A stretch of 17,232 bases of DNA from an uncultured Lachnospiraceae bacterium (GTDB lineage: Bacteria; Bacillota; Clostridia; Lachnospirales; Lachnospiraceae). The stretch spans positions 1-17,232 of the forward strand of contig UQVK01000085.1 of NCBI GenBank assembly GCA_900544445.1. Direction: 5' to 3'. Position 1 is the first letter of the stretch. The number at the start of each line of letters is the position of its first letter. Made by a program: the position numbers and the translations under genes. This document shows positions 1-6,619 of this stretch, one piece after another. The notes beneath the pieces were generated by a model, which was not told the DNA's origin, searched no databases, and saw only the letters and a list, made by a program, of their open reading frames with translations.

Positions 1-2
1 CC

Positions 3-1082
3 GGGACCATGGGCGAGGAGGACAGGCAGCTGGATCACGGAACCATGATTCCGCTGTGGTTTCTGAATCAGTATGACCGGAATTATCAGGTGGTGCGGAT
101 CGGTCTTTCCGGGCTTCCTTTTTCCGCGCACTACCGGCTGGGGCAGTGCATCCAGCGGGCGGCGGAGCGGTCCGAAAAGAGGATTGCGGTCATCGCCAGC
201 GGCGACCTGTCCCATCGGCTGACGAAGGACGGGCCCTATGGTTTTCAGGAGGAAGGCCCGGCGTATGACAGGCGCATCATGGACGTGATGGGAAGCGGGG
301 AGTTCGGCGGTCTTTTCGACTTTTCGGAGGAATTCTGTGAAAAGGCGGCGGAGTGCGGCCACCGTTCCTTCGTCATCATGGCGGGAGCGCTGGACTCCCT
401 GGCGGTAAAGGCAGAGCGGCTCTCTCACGAAGGCCCGTTCGGAGTAGGTTACGGCATCTGTACCTATGAGGCGGGCGGACCGGCGCCCGGCCGTGACTTC
501 CTGCGGCAGCGGGAAGAAAGGGAGAGAGAAGCGCTGGAGGAACGGAAACGGAAGGAAGATCCTTACGTGCACCTGGCGCGGCAGACCATAGAGGCCTGGG
601 TGCGCGGGTGTGCGGGGCGCACGAAAAAAAGGATTGCCGTTCCGGAAGGCCTGCCGGAGGAAATGCTTGCCCGGCGTGCCGGAGTGTTCGTTTCCCTGAA
701 GGTGGATGGGAGGCTGCGCGGCTGTATCGGCACCATTTCTCCGGTGAGAGGAAGCATTGCGGAGGAGATCATGGAAAATGCCATCAGCGCAGCATGCCGG
801 GATCCACGGTTTCATCCCGTGGAGCCGGAGGAGCTGGACCGGCTGGTTTACAGCGTGGATGTGCTGGGAAAGACGGAGGAAATTTCCTCAAAGGAGGAGC
901 TGGATGTGAAGCGCTACGGCGTCATCGTGAGCAGAGGGGCCAGAAGGGGCCTGCTCCTTCCCAACCTGGAGGGTGTGGACACCGTGGAGGAGCAGATCGA
1001 CATCGCGAGACAGAAGGCCGGAATCCCGGAGGATGCGGAGAACATCCGGCTGGAGCGCTTTGAGGTGGTGAGGCATTTTTGA
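3..1082 (+). CDS. amrA: AmmeMemoRadiSam protein: Memo/LigB-like domain fused to AMMECR1 domain (5' partial)
   Basis: The reading frame is open to the left edge (first whole codon at 3), so the true start lies upstream and the ATG at 9 is internal. Counting from that ATG, residues 1-155 resemble the second half of the Memo/LigB (class III extradiol dioxygenase-fold) family, with a DHGTMIPL block at 9-16 and SGDLSH at 64-69. A charged helical linker follows at about 160-185. Residues 186-355 form an AMMECR1 domain with its hallmark LRGCIG at 236-241. These are the A and B parts of the AmmeMemoRadiSam system, here in one chain; the biochemical role of the system is not settled as far as I know. 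The stop overlaps the first codon of the radical SAM gene (TTGA), indicating translational coupling. The protein has no signal peptide in the visible part and is probably cytoplasmic. The family call is firm; the function is not. Confidence 0.87.
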   Translation, partial: GTMGEEDRQLDHGTMIPLWFLNQYDRNYQVVRIGLSGLPFSAHYRLGQCIQRAAERSEKRIAVIASGDLSHRLTKDGPYGFQEEGPAYDRRIMDVMGSGEFGGLFDFSEEFCEKAAECGHRSFVIMAGALDSLAVKAERLSHEGPFGVGYGICTYEAGGPAPGRDFLRQREEREREALEERKRKEDPYVHLARQTIEAWVRGCAGRTKKRIAVPEGLPEEMLARRAGVFVSLKVDGRLRGCIGTISPVRGSIAEEIMENAISAACRDPRFHPVEPEELDRLVYSVDVLGKTEEISSKEELDVKRYGVIVSRGARRGLLLPNLEGVDTVEEQIDIARQKAGIPEDAENIRLERFEVVRHF

Positions 1083-1939
1083 GCATGGAAAAAGAAAAAA
1101 GCCTGCAAAAGAGGGAGGCTGTCTGTCCCGTCTGTCCTCATCACTGCCTACTGGCGGAGGGGCAGACCGGGCGCTGCCGGGCCAGAAAAAACAGAGAGGG
1201 AAAAATCGTCAGCATCAATTACGGAAAACTCACATCCCTGATGCTTGATCCGATAGAAAAGAAGCCTCTGCGCCGTTTTTTCCCCGGAAGCAGGATTCTT
1301 TCCGTGGGGAGCTTCGGCTGTAACCTGGCCTGCCCTTTTTGCCAGAATTATGAGATTTCCATGGCGGACAGCGGACAGGCGCACTGGCAGGAGGTTACGC
1401 CGGAAGCGCTTGCCGGACTGGCGCAGGAGTATCAAAGCTATGGAAACATCGGCGTGGCTTTCACCTATAACGAGCCTCTGGTGGGGTATGAATTTGTCCG
1501 GGATACGGCCCGGCTGGTACGGGAGCGGGGCATGAAAAATGTGCTTGTCACCAATGGCTGCGCGGAGCCTTTGGTTCTGGAGGAGCTTCTGCCTTATGTG
1601 GACGCCATGAACATCGATCTCAAGGGCTTCACCGGAGAATGGTATGAAAAGCTTGGCGGAGATCTGGAGACGGTGAAGCGCTTCATCGCGCGGGCGGCGC
1701 AGGACTGCCATGTGGAGCTGACCACACTGATCGTTCCTGGTGAAAACGATTCCGAAGAGGAGATGGATCGGGAGGCCAGATGGATCGCGTCGCTGGATTG
1801 GGAGATTCCGCTTCACGTGACCCGTTTTTTCCCGCAGTATCGGATGGCGGATAAGGTGCCCACACCTGTGGAGAGGGTGTACCGTCTCAGGAACACAGCG
1901 GCACAATGGCTGCGGTATGTGTATGTGGGGAACTGCTGA
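1079..1939 (+). CDS. amrS: AmmeMemoRadiSam system radical SAM enzyme
   Basis: A 286-aa protein with the radical SAM cluster motif CxxxCxxC at C81, C85 and C88 (FGCNLACPFCQN), which binds the [4Fe-4S] cluster that cleaves S-adenosylmethionine. A second Cys-rich block near the N-terminus (C16, C19, C23, C33) is typical of this PflA-like subfamily and could bind another metal site. The substrate is unknown. Gene order (A/B fusion then radical SAM) matches the AmmeMemoRadiSam system. Two starts are possible: TTG at 1079, overlapping the upstream stop as TTGA and lying 5 nt after a GGTGAGG stretch, or ATG at 1085, two codons later. I list the coupled TTG start, but the ATG is equally reasonable. 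The operon promoter is outside the window, and I see no convincing terminator after the stop. Confidence 0.9.
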   Translation: MSMEKEKSLQKREAVCPVCPHHCLLAEGQTGRCRARKNREGKIVSINYGKLTSLMLDPIEKKPLRRFFPGSRILSVGSFGCNLACPFCQNYEISMADSGQAHWQEVTPEALAGLAQEYQSYGNIGVAFTYNEPLVGYEFVRDTARLVRERGMKNVLVTNGCAEPLVLEELLPYVDAMNIDLKGFTGEWYEKLGGDLETVKRFIARAAQDCHVELTTLIVPGENDSEEEMDREARWIASLDWEIPLHVTRFFPQYRMADKVPTPVERVYRLRNTAAQWLRYVYVGNC

Positions 1940-1974
1940 AAAAAATATGCCGGTCACAGATTTGGTTTCATCCA

Positions 1975-2003
1975 TTGCCAATACTCCGGCAAAAGGGTAT
2001 ACT
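1975..2003 (+). promoter_or_regulatory. Sigma-70-type promoter for the NifX-FKBP gene
   Basis: TTGCCA at 1975-1980 and TATACT at 1998-2003 are separated by exactly 17 bp, and each matches the consensus hexamer at 5 of 6 positions. It lies 36 bp past the radical SAM stop. Transcription should start near 2010, giving a leader of about 105 nt that contains a 7-bp stem (2024-2030 with 2045-2051). The gene therefore probably has its own promoter rather than depending on the upstream operon. Confidence 0.65.
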
Positions 2004-2115
2004 GTTGCCAGACGCTTCGGAAAATCTGCCTTCTGCAAAGATGCGGCAGATCTGCGCAGCACATGAGTCAGGCTGATACCGGAGGCAAAATATCTGAAAA
2101 AGGAGAAACGGCGGG

Positions 2116-3033
2116 ATGAAAATAGCGGTAACTTATGATAACGGAAACATCTTCCAGCATTTTGGAAGAACGGAATACTTTAAGGTATATGAGGTGGAGG
2201 ACAAAAAAGTGGTCTCCAGTGAAGTGATTGCCTCCAACGGCGTCGGACACGGCGCGCTTGCCGGTCTGCTGGCCGGACAGGCGGTGGATGTACTGATCTG
2301 CGGCGGCATCGGCGGCGGAGCGCAGGCGGCGCTTGCGGAGGCGGGCGTTGAGCTGTGTGCCGGTGCAGAGGGAGATGTGGACCAGGCGGTGGAGGCCTAT
2401 TTGAAAGGAGAACTGGTATCCTCCGGTGCGAACTGTGACCACCACCATGGGGAAGGCCACAGCTGTGGCGATCACGAAGAGGGTCATTCCTGCGGCGGCC
2501 ACGAAGAAGGTCACAGCTGTGGAGAGCATGGCTGCGGCGGCCATGAGGACGGTCATTCCTGCGGGGAGGGCTGCGGAGGCGGCTGTGGCGCACAGTCTGC
2601 TGTGACCGGCCGCAATGTGGGTAAGACCTGCCGCACCCATTACAGAGGAACTTTCAATGACGGGACGCAGTTTGACTCCTCCTATGACCGGGGTGAGCCG
2701 CTGGAATTTGTCTGCGGAGCCGGACAGATGATCCAGGGATTTGACGCCGCGGTAGCGAATATGGAGGTGGGACAGATCGTGGACGTCCACCTGATGCCCG
2801 AAGAAGCCTATGGCATGCCGGACCCGAATGCCATTTTCACCATTGAGACCGCACAGCTTCCGGGATCTGAGAACCTTGAAGTGGGACAGCAGGTCTATCT
2901 GACCAGTCAGTATGGCCAGCCCTTCCCTGTGAAGGTGACGGCAAAAGAAGGAACCACAATTACGCTGGATGCCAACCATGAGATGGCCGGAAAGGAACTG
3001 AATTTCCGAATCGAACTGGTTGAGGTAAAATAA
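2116..3033 (+). CDS. NifX-like (DiNase FeMo-co) domain fused through a His/Cys-rich linker to a SlyD-type FKBP prolyl isomerase
   Basis: A 305-aa three-part protein. Residues 1-100 match the dinitrogenase iron-molybdenum cofactor family (NifX/NifB C-terminal-like), which binds metal-cluster intermediates: MKIAVTYDNG start, FGRTEYF, and the glycine-rich ICGGIGGGAQAAL. Residues 107-158 are a low-complexity linker with about 11 His and 8 Cys, including four GHSC units. Residues 165-305 are an FKBP prolyl isomerase of SlyD type. The AYGMPDPNAIF and DANHEMAGKELNF segments flank the position of the SlyD insert-in-flap chaperone domain. In SlyD itself the His/Cys-rich tail binds nickel; here a similar stretch lies between the domains. 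A metal chaperone or storage role is an inference. AGGAG at about 2100-2104 precedes the ATG by 11 nt. No signal peptide is visible, so the protein is cytoplasmic. No nif genes are in the window, so nitrogen fixation is not implied. Confidence 0.85.
   Translation: MKIAVTYDNGNIFQHFGRTEYFKVYEVEDKKVVSSEVIASNGVGHGALAGLLAGQAVDVLICGGIGGGAQAALAEAGVELCAGAEGDVDQAVEAYLKGELVSSGANCDHHHGEGHSCGDHEEGHSCGGHEEGHSCGEHGCGGHEDGHSCGEGCGGGCGAQSAVTGRNVGKTCRTHYRGTFNDGTQFDSSYDRGEPLEFVCGAGQMIQGFDAAVANMEVGQIVDVHLMPEEAYGMPDPNAIFTIETAQLPGSENLEVGQQVYLTSQYGQPFPVKVTAKEGTTITLDANHEMAGKELNFRIELVEVK
2434..2589 (+). repeat. Degenerate in-frame repeats encoding the His/Cys-rich linker
   Basis: This stretch encodes residues 107-158 of the NifX-FKBP fusion. 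Units of roughly 8 codons recur around the core GHSC, with variable Asp/Glu/Gly spacers such as GDHEE, GGHEE and GGHED. At DNA level the block GGTCATTCCTGCGG occurs twice. Such repeats can change length by slippage, so the number of metal ligands may differ between strains. Confidence 0.75.
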
Positions 3034-3081
3034 GAGAACGCGGAAAAACGAATCAGGAAACCTGTTTTACGGTTATGGATG

Positions 3082-3109
3082 AAAGCCCGGGGCACATGCT
3101 CCGGGTTTT
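3082..3109 (+). terminator. Rho-independent terminator after the NifX-FKBP gene
   Basis: The stem CCCGGGG (3086-3092) pairs with CTCCGGG (3099-3105), with one G-T wobble, around the loop CACATG. It is followed by TTTT and preceded by AAAG that can extend the stem. It lies about 50 nt past the stop. Confidence 0.8.
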
Positions 3110-3124
3110 CTGCATGTTCTCCTT

Positions 3125-3154
3125 AAGGAAAGTCCGGCGAAGGACCTTTCCTTT
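3125..3154 (+). terminator. Second terminator-like hairpin
   Basis: AAGGAAAGTCC (3125-3135) pairs with GGACCTTTCCTT (3142-3153), with one bulged base and the 6-nt loop GGCGAA, followed by only a short T run. It may be a back-up terminator to the one 16 nt upstream or simply a structured spacer. The rest of the gap to 3222 holds nothing I recognise. Confidence 0.4.
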
Positions 3155-3221
3155 GGAACTCCGGATCTCCTTCACAGAGTCGGCTTCTGTTTTCCAGAAC
3201 GGAATCAGGTGGGATTTGTAT

Positions 3222-3251
3222 CGGACAGCTCTTCCTGTAATCTGTTACTAT
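3222..3251 (+). promoter_or_regulatory. Possible promoter for the two tiny genes
   Basis: An extended -10 (TG-T-TACTAT, 3243-3251) lies 18 bp after CGGACA (3222-3227), which matches the -35 consensus at its last four bases. The predicted start near 3258 would give a leader of about 38 nt to the ATG at 3296. The -35 is weak, so this is a moderate call. Confidence 0.4.
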
Positions 3252-3295
3252 CGAAAAAAAGAAAGCTTGACATTATCAGGAAGGAGCGAAGAGTG

Positions 3296-3397
3296 ATGAA
3301 GGGATACAATACGGAGAACGGTTATATGGGCTATGTGGACGGAGGGTATCAGCTCTTCGCAAGTGAAGCTGATTATCTGGAATGGCTGGAAGACTGA
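3296..3397 (+). CDS. Tiny acidic aromatic-rich protein (33 aa), unknown function
   Basis: A 33-codon gene with AAGGAG (3281-3286) 9 nt before its ATG. The product is rich in Gly and Tyr in its first half (MKGYNTENGYMGYVDGGY) and ends in the acidic stretch EADYLEWLED. There is no membrane segment, signal peptide or Cys. It reads like the short conserved hypothetical proteins often seen in Lachnospiraceae, but I cannot name a family. The stop is 14 nt before the ATG of the next small gene, so the two probably share a transcript. Support is the good ribosome binding site, the possible promoter upstream and the tandem arrangement. Confidence 0.6.
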   Translation: MKGYNTENGYMGYVDGGYQLFASEADYLEWLED

Positions 3398-3411
3398 GGG
3401 AGGTGCGGCAT

Positions 3412-3576
3412 ATGAATGGAAAGGATGCTGTTGATTTTGCCGGAAGGGCTGATGCGGAAAAGACGGAACTGGAATTATCAGGACTTGATCCGGATGCTCT
3501 GGGATTCATGCGGGCCGGAGAGCGGAAAAAAGTCTTGGAACGGGCCGGCCTGGACCCGGCCAAATACGACTTTTAA
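3412..3576 (+). CDS. Small charged protein (54 aa), unknown function
   Basis: The chosen ATG at 3412 has AGGGAGGTG (3396-3404) 7 nt upstream. An in-frame ATG at 3382 lies inside the preceding gene without a good binding site and is rejected. The 54-aa product is highly charged, with the C-terminal block GERKKVLERAGLDPAKYDF and an earlier LSGLDPDALGFM. The two GLDP motifs (about residues 29-32 and 47-50) suggest a short repeated helical unit. There is no signal peptide or transmembrane segment. It probably forms a two-gene unit with the 33-aa gene and is followed by the promoter of the WYL regulator. The function is unknown. Confidence 0.6.
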   Translation: MNGKDAVDFAGRADAEKTELELSGLDPDALGFMRAGERKKVLERAGLDPAKYDF

Positions 3577-3619
3577 AAAAGAAAATCCGTTGGCGAATGT
3601 GTTATAAATTTCCCACCTG

Positions 3620-3628
3620 TGCTATACT
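3620..3628 (+). promoter_or_regulatory. Extended -10 promoter for the WYL regulator
   Basis: TGC-TATACT (3620-3628) is an extended -10 element lying 29 bp before the start codon. No good -35 hexamer is present 17 bp upstream, which is common for extended -10 promoters. This implies the WYL gene can be expressed separately from the small genes. Confidence 0.5.
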
Positions 3629-3657
3629 GAACCAAAAGGGACAGGAGAAGGAAGGCC

Positions 3658-4647
3658 ATGCCAAAGGGAACGAATCAGAAGTTTAAATTGTACCGGCTCG
3701 CACAGATCATGCTGGAAAATACGGATGAGGAACACTATATCACCATGCCGGAAATTATGGCCGCGCTGGGAAAATATGAAATCACTGCGGACCGGAAAAG
3801 CATCTATACTGACCTCCGGGATCTGGAAACCCTTGATATTGAGGTGGAAGGGGAACCGGTGGGAAACAGATACCACTATCATGTGATCAACAGACCGTTT
3901 GAGCTGCCGGAACTGAAGCTCCTGGTGGACGCCATCCAGTCCTCCCGGTTTATTACGGAGAAGAAAACGAATGCCCTGATCCGGAAGCTGGAAAAGCTGG
4001 TCAGTAAATATGACGCCCAGAAGCTGCAGAGGCAGGTGTATGTATCCGGCAGGATCAAGACCATGAACGAAAGCATCTATTATACCGTGGACGCCATTCA
4101 CAATGCCATCTCGGAAAACAGGAAGATCCGTTTCCAGTATTTTCAGTGGAATGTGAAAAAGGAAATGGAGCTGCGCCATGGCGGGGCTTGGTATCATATC
4201 AGCCCATGGGGGCTGGCCTGGGACAATGAAAATTATTATCTGGTGGGCTATGATTCGGATGCCGGACGGATCAAGCACTACCGTGTGGACAAGATGCTTC
4301 ATATCCGCATATCGGAGGAAGAAAGAGAAGGCAGAGAGCATTTCCAGAAGCTTGATATGGCGGACTACACCAAAAAGAGCTTCGGTATGTTCGGCGGTGA
4401 GGAGCAGACCGTAAAGCTTCTGGTGGATAACAACCTGGTCGGCGTCATTCTGGATAGGTTCGGTAAGGACGTGATGCTGATTCCCGCAGATGAGGGGCAT
4501 TTTACCGTAAACGTGGACGTGCATGTCAGCGGCCTGTTCCTGGGATGGATCTTTTCGCTGGGGGAACAGGTGAAAATACTGTCGCCGGAGGGCGTGGCAG
4601 AACAGATGAAGCTGGAGGCGGAGAGGCTGATGAGGCAGTATGGATGA
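3658..4647 (+). CDS. WYL-domain transcriptional regulator (HTH-WYL-WCX)
   Basis: A 329-aa cytoplasmic regulator of usual length. Residues 1-75 form a winged helix-turn-helix (LYRLAQIMLE, then ADRKSIYTDLRDLE, the recognition-helix region). Residues 140-215 form the WYL ligand-binding domain, with ISPWGLAWDNENYYLVGYD at 181-199; the signature triad is YYL (193-195) here rather than WYL. The C-terminal 80 residues fit the WCX extension. WYL proteins sense nucleic-acid or nucleotide-like ligands in several systems and often control defence or DNA-damage genes, but nothing beside this one indicates a defence island. The ATG has a purine-rich site, GGAGAAGGAAGG, ending 2 nt upstream. The downstream lipoprotein starts 64 nt after the stop without an obvious terminator, so co-transcription is likely. 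Confidence 0.9.
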   Translation: MPKGTNQKFKLYRLAQIMLENTDEEHYITMPEIMAALGKYEITADRKSIYTDLRDLETLDIEVEGEPVGNRYHYHVINRPFELPELKLLVDAIQSSRFITEKKTNALIRKLEKLVSKYDAQKLQRQVYVSGRIKTMNESIYYTVDAIHNAISENRKIRFQYFQWNVKKEMELRHGGAWYHISPWGLAWDNENYYLVGYDSDAGRIKHYRVDKMLHIRISEEEREGREHFQKLDMADYTKKSFGMFGGEEQTVKLLVDNNLVGVILDRFGKDVMLIPADEGHFTVNVDVHVSGLFLGWIFSLGEQVKILSPEGVAEQMKLEAERLMRQYG

Positions 4648-4711
4648 GAAACAAAAAAATGGATTAAGTTCACAACAGTCCCCTCAATTCTCTTCAAAGG
4701 AGTCCTCAACC

Positions 4712-5935
4712 ATGAAAACGAGCCCGAAGCCTTTTGCCCTTTTTCTTCTGACAGCCCTTCTTCTTTCCTCCTTCACCGGATGCACAGGAAAGGACGGCGA
4801 AATATACGGCCAGCGCAAGGTCCTGGAATATGTGGATTCCATCTGCACGGAGCCCTATCATCTGGTAGACAGGGAACTCATAGAAGAAAGTCCCGACAAT
4901 ATGGAATACCGTTTTATGACGGATAACCGGGAACTGGCCTTTACAGCGAACAGCCGCCTTGTCCCGATCACAATCGACGCTACGCAGACCAGCTTTTACA
5001 GGAGAGAAATAACCTGTGATTATGTAAATGCGGTTCGCGGGCTGTACCGGGATGATATTGATGCGGTTCTGCAGGAAAATGGGCAATATCTGGAAGAACA
5101 CGGCTGGATATACCTGCTTTCCTTCAGTGACATTGATCAGGTGGTGGATACGATTCTTACAGCGGATCAGATTTACAGCCGGGAGCTGGAATATAATCCG
5201 CCGGAATTTCTTTCCAGCAATCCGGCAGCCGGTGTCCATGTTGTATGGCAGCGTTCCAGACAGGAAGCGGAGGAACATAAAACATGGGTCAACCTGACGG
5301 ATATCGGGGTTACCGGCCAGCATGAACGGCAGGAATTATATGACCGTCTGGCGGATGTCTATGCTCAGATGTACGTCGATGGGAAGATTGAAAATGGGCA
5401 CGATATACCGGCAAGGTATCTTGCGGACAAGCACGTGTCCCTGCTGCCGGTTATTGAACTGAATGGAACGGAAATGCGGTATGACAGAGCGGATAATCCG
5501 TACGGACCATACGGGCTGACGACCGACGATTATAAATACTGCTGGTACAACCGGGAGCTGGGAACCTATATGATGGTTATGGATATTGGACTGACTACCG
5601 ATCAGATGAGCATTCCGCTGATTATTCGGGAATATGTGACGGCCCTTGGCGGAACCTACAGAACGTCTTCACAGGATGAACTCTATACCAGTACCTGGAC
5701 CATCGACGGCGACACCTGGATTATGGAAGCGGAATACGACGATAACGAAATCAGAAGTCTGGAGGTCAGAAAAAATGGCAGCCCGCTGGAACTTCCTTAT
5801 ATCACCGTGGAAGAGGATATCCAGGTGTCAGCAACCTTTTGCGTCGGAGTAACAGTGGAGGACTTCTGCCGTCTCTTTGATCTTACATATGAGATCGAAG
5901 AGGAACAGGGGAAGGTTCTTTTCTGGAAAGGATAG
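4712..5935 (+). CDS. Putative lipoprotein of unknown function
   Basis: The chosen ATG at 4712 has AAAGGAG (4696-4702) 9 nt upstream and begins a lipoprotein signal peptide: MKTSPKPF, a hydrophobic run FALFLLTALLLSSF, and the lipobox FTGC with the acylated Cys at residue 24. The ATG at 4640 in the same frame would bury this signal behind 24 polar residues and is rejected. The mature part is about 380 aa, acidic and rich in Tyr and Asp, without transmembrane segments or a motif I recognise. It should be anchored to the outer face of the membrane. The C-terminal 90 residues (TWTIDGDTWIMEAEYDDNEIRSLEV onward, given by position) look like beta strands. It follows the WYL regulator closely and may be in its regulon. 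No function is assigned. Confidence 0.8.
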   Translation: MKTSPKPFALFLLTALLLSSFTGCTGKDGEIYGQRKVLEYVDSICTEPYHLVDRELIEESPDNMEYRFMTDNRELAFTANSRLVPITIDATQTSFYRREITCDYVNAVRGLYRDDIDAVLQENGQYLEEHGWIYLLSFSDIDQVVDTILTADQIYSRELEYNPPEFLSSNPAAGVHVVWQRSRQEAEEHKTWVNLTDIGVTGQHERQELYDRLADVYAQMYVDGKIENGHDIPARYLADKHVSLLPVIELNGTEMRYDRADNPYGPYGLTTDDYKYCWYNRELGTYMMVMDIGLTTDQMSIPLIIREYVTALGGTYRTSSQDELYTSTWTIDGDTWIMEAEYDDNEIRSLEVRKNGSPLELPYITVEEDIQVSATFCVGVTVEDFCRLFDLTYEIEEEQGKVLFWKG

Positions 5936-5962
5936 ACGATGAACCGTTTCACCTGCTATTCT

Positions 5963-5991
5963 TTGACAGGATTCATGGATTATGTAACAAT
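5963..5991 (+). promoter_or_regulatory. bcp: Sigma-70-type promoter for the peroxiredoxin gene
   Basis: A perfect TTGACA (5963-5968) is followed after 17 bp by AACAAT (5986-5991), which matches the -10 at 4 of 6 positions and is preceded by TGT, giving an extended -10. It lies about 100 nt before the peroxiredoxin ATG and just past the lipoprotein stop. The region has no obvious terminator for the lipoprotein. Confidence 0.5.
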
Positions 5992-6091
5992 AGTTGCATA
6001 ACATGTGCAGCGGATAAAAACCTGCCCTGGATTTTGCGGCGTTTTTCGATCCAAAATGACATATTTTATCAGAATACGGAGGAAAATAAGA

Positions 6092-6553
6092 ATGCTTGAG
6101 GCAAACAGAAAAGCACCGGATTTTACACTTTTGGATAAGGACGGCAGGCAGGTAAGCCTGTCAGATTTTCTCGGAAAAAAGATCGTTCTGTATTTCTATC
6201 CCAAAGACAATACTCCCGGATGTACCCGCCAGGCCTGTGCGTTTGCAGCAGCCTATGAGCGGTTCAAAGAACAGGACGTTGTGGTGATCGGCATCAGCAA
6301 GGACAGCACAGCTTCCCACCAGAAATTTGCGCAGAAATACAATCTGCCCTTCATCCTGCTGTCTGATCCGGAGCTGCAGGCGATTGAGGCATACGATGTC
6401 TGGCAGGAAAAGAAGCTGTACGGAAAGGTCAGCATGGGCGTGGTGCGTACCACCTATATCATTGATGAACAGGGGAACATCGAAAAGGTGATGCCAAAGG
6501 TTAAGCCGGATACCAACGCTGCGGAAATTCTTGATTACCTCGCAAAGAAATGA
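6092..6553 (+). CDS. bcp: Thioredoxin-dependent thiol peroxidase, Bcp/PrxQ-type peroxiredoxin
   Basis: A 153-aa cytoplasmic peroxiredoxin that reduces hydrogen peroxide and organic peroxides using thioredoxin. The catalytic motif DNTPGCT contains the peroxidatic Cys44, and a second Cys at 49 (five residues on) is the resolving Cys typical of the PrxQ subgroup. The N-terminal APDFTLLDKDG block and YFYPKD strand are also characteristic, as is the later Arg in VVRTTYIID. GGAGG at 6078-6082 lies 9 nt before the ATG at 6092. The upstream in-frame ATG at 6005 would add an unrelated basic stretch and is rejected. The gene is probably co-transcribed with the phosphodiesterase 66 nt downstream. Confidence 0.95.
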   Translation: MLEANRKAPDFTLLDKDGRQVSLSDFLGKKIVLYFYPKDNTPGCTRQACAFAAAYERFKEQDVVVIGISKDSTASHQKFAQKYNLPFILLSDPELQAIEAYDVWQEKKLYGKVSMGVVRTTYIIDEQGNIEKVMPKVKPDTNAAEILDYLAKK

Positions 6554-6619
6554 ACTCTGTAAGCTGTAAACAAAAAGAGAAAAAAATCTCTGTATGGAGA
6601 TAAATGCAGGAGGCAAAAA

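Noticed and set aside
1148..2062. A 304-codon open frame on the minus strand
   Set aside because: It is antisense to the radical SAM gene, whose motifs are unmistakable, and its translation shows no family features; it is a shadow of GC-rich coding DNA.
2434..2589. Short tandem repeats that could suggest a CRISPR array
   Set aside because: The repeats are in frame, degenerate and encode a His/Cys-rich linker; there are no regular unique spacers.
2068..2979. A 303-codon open frame on the minus strand
   Set aside because: It is antisense to the NifX-FKBP gene; the hydrophobic-looking stretch is the complement of the His/Cys-rich repeats.
3267..3272. A perfect TTGACA hexamer
   Set aside because: The matching -10 position would fall over the ribosome binding site and start of the 33-aa gene and reads AGAGTG, so it is not a usable promoter for it.
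3622..4524. A 300-codon open frame on the minus strand
   Set aside because: It is antisense to the WYL regulator and has no ribosome binding site or recognisable domain.
3658..4647. WYL regulator as a marker of an anti-phage defence island
   Set aside because: No nuclease, helicase, methyltransferase, toxin or other defence gene is adjacent; the neighbours are tiny proteins, a lipoprotein and housekeeping enzymes.
6565..6604. Small hairpins (AGAGA/TCTCT, ATCTC/GAGAT) between the peroxiredoxin and phosphodiesterase genes
   Set aside because: The stems are only 5 bp and no T run follows, so a terminator is not supported; the two genes are likely co-transcribed.
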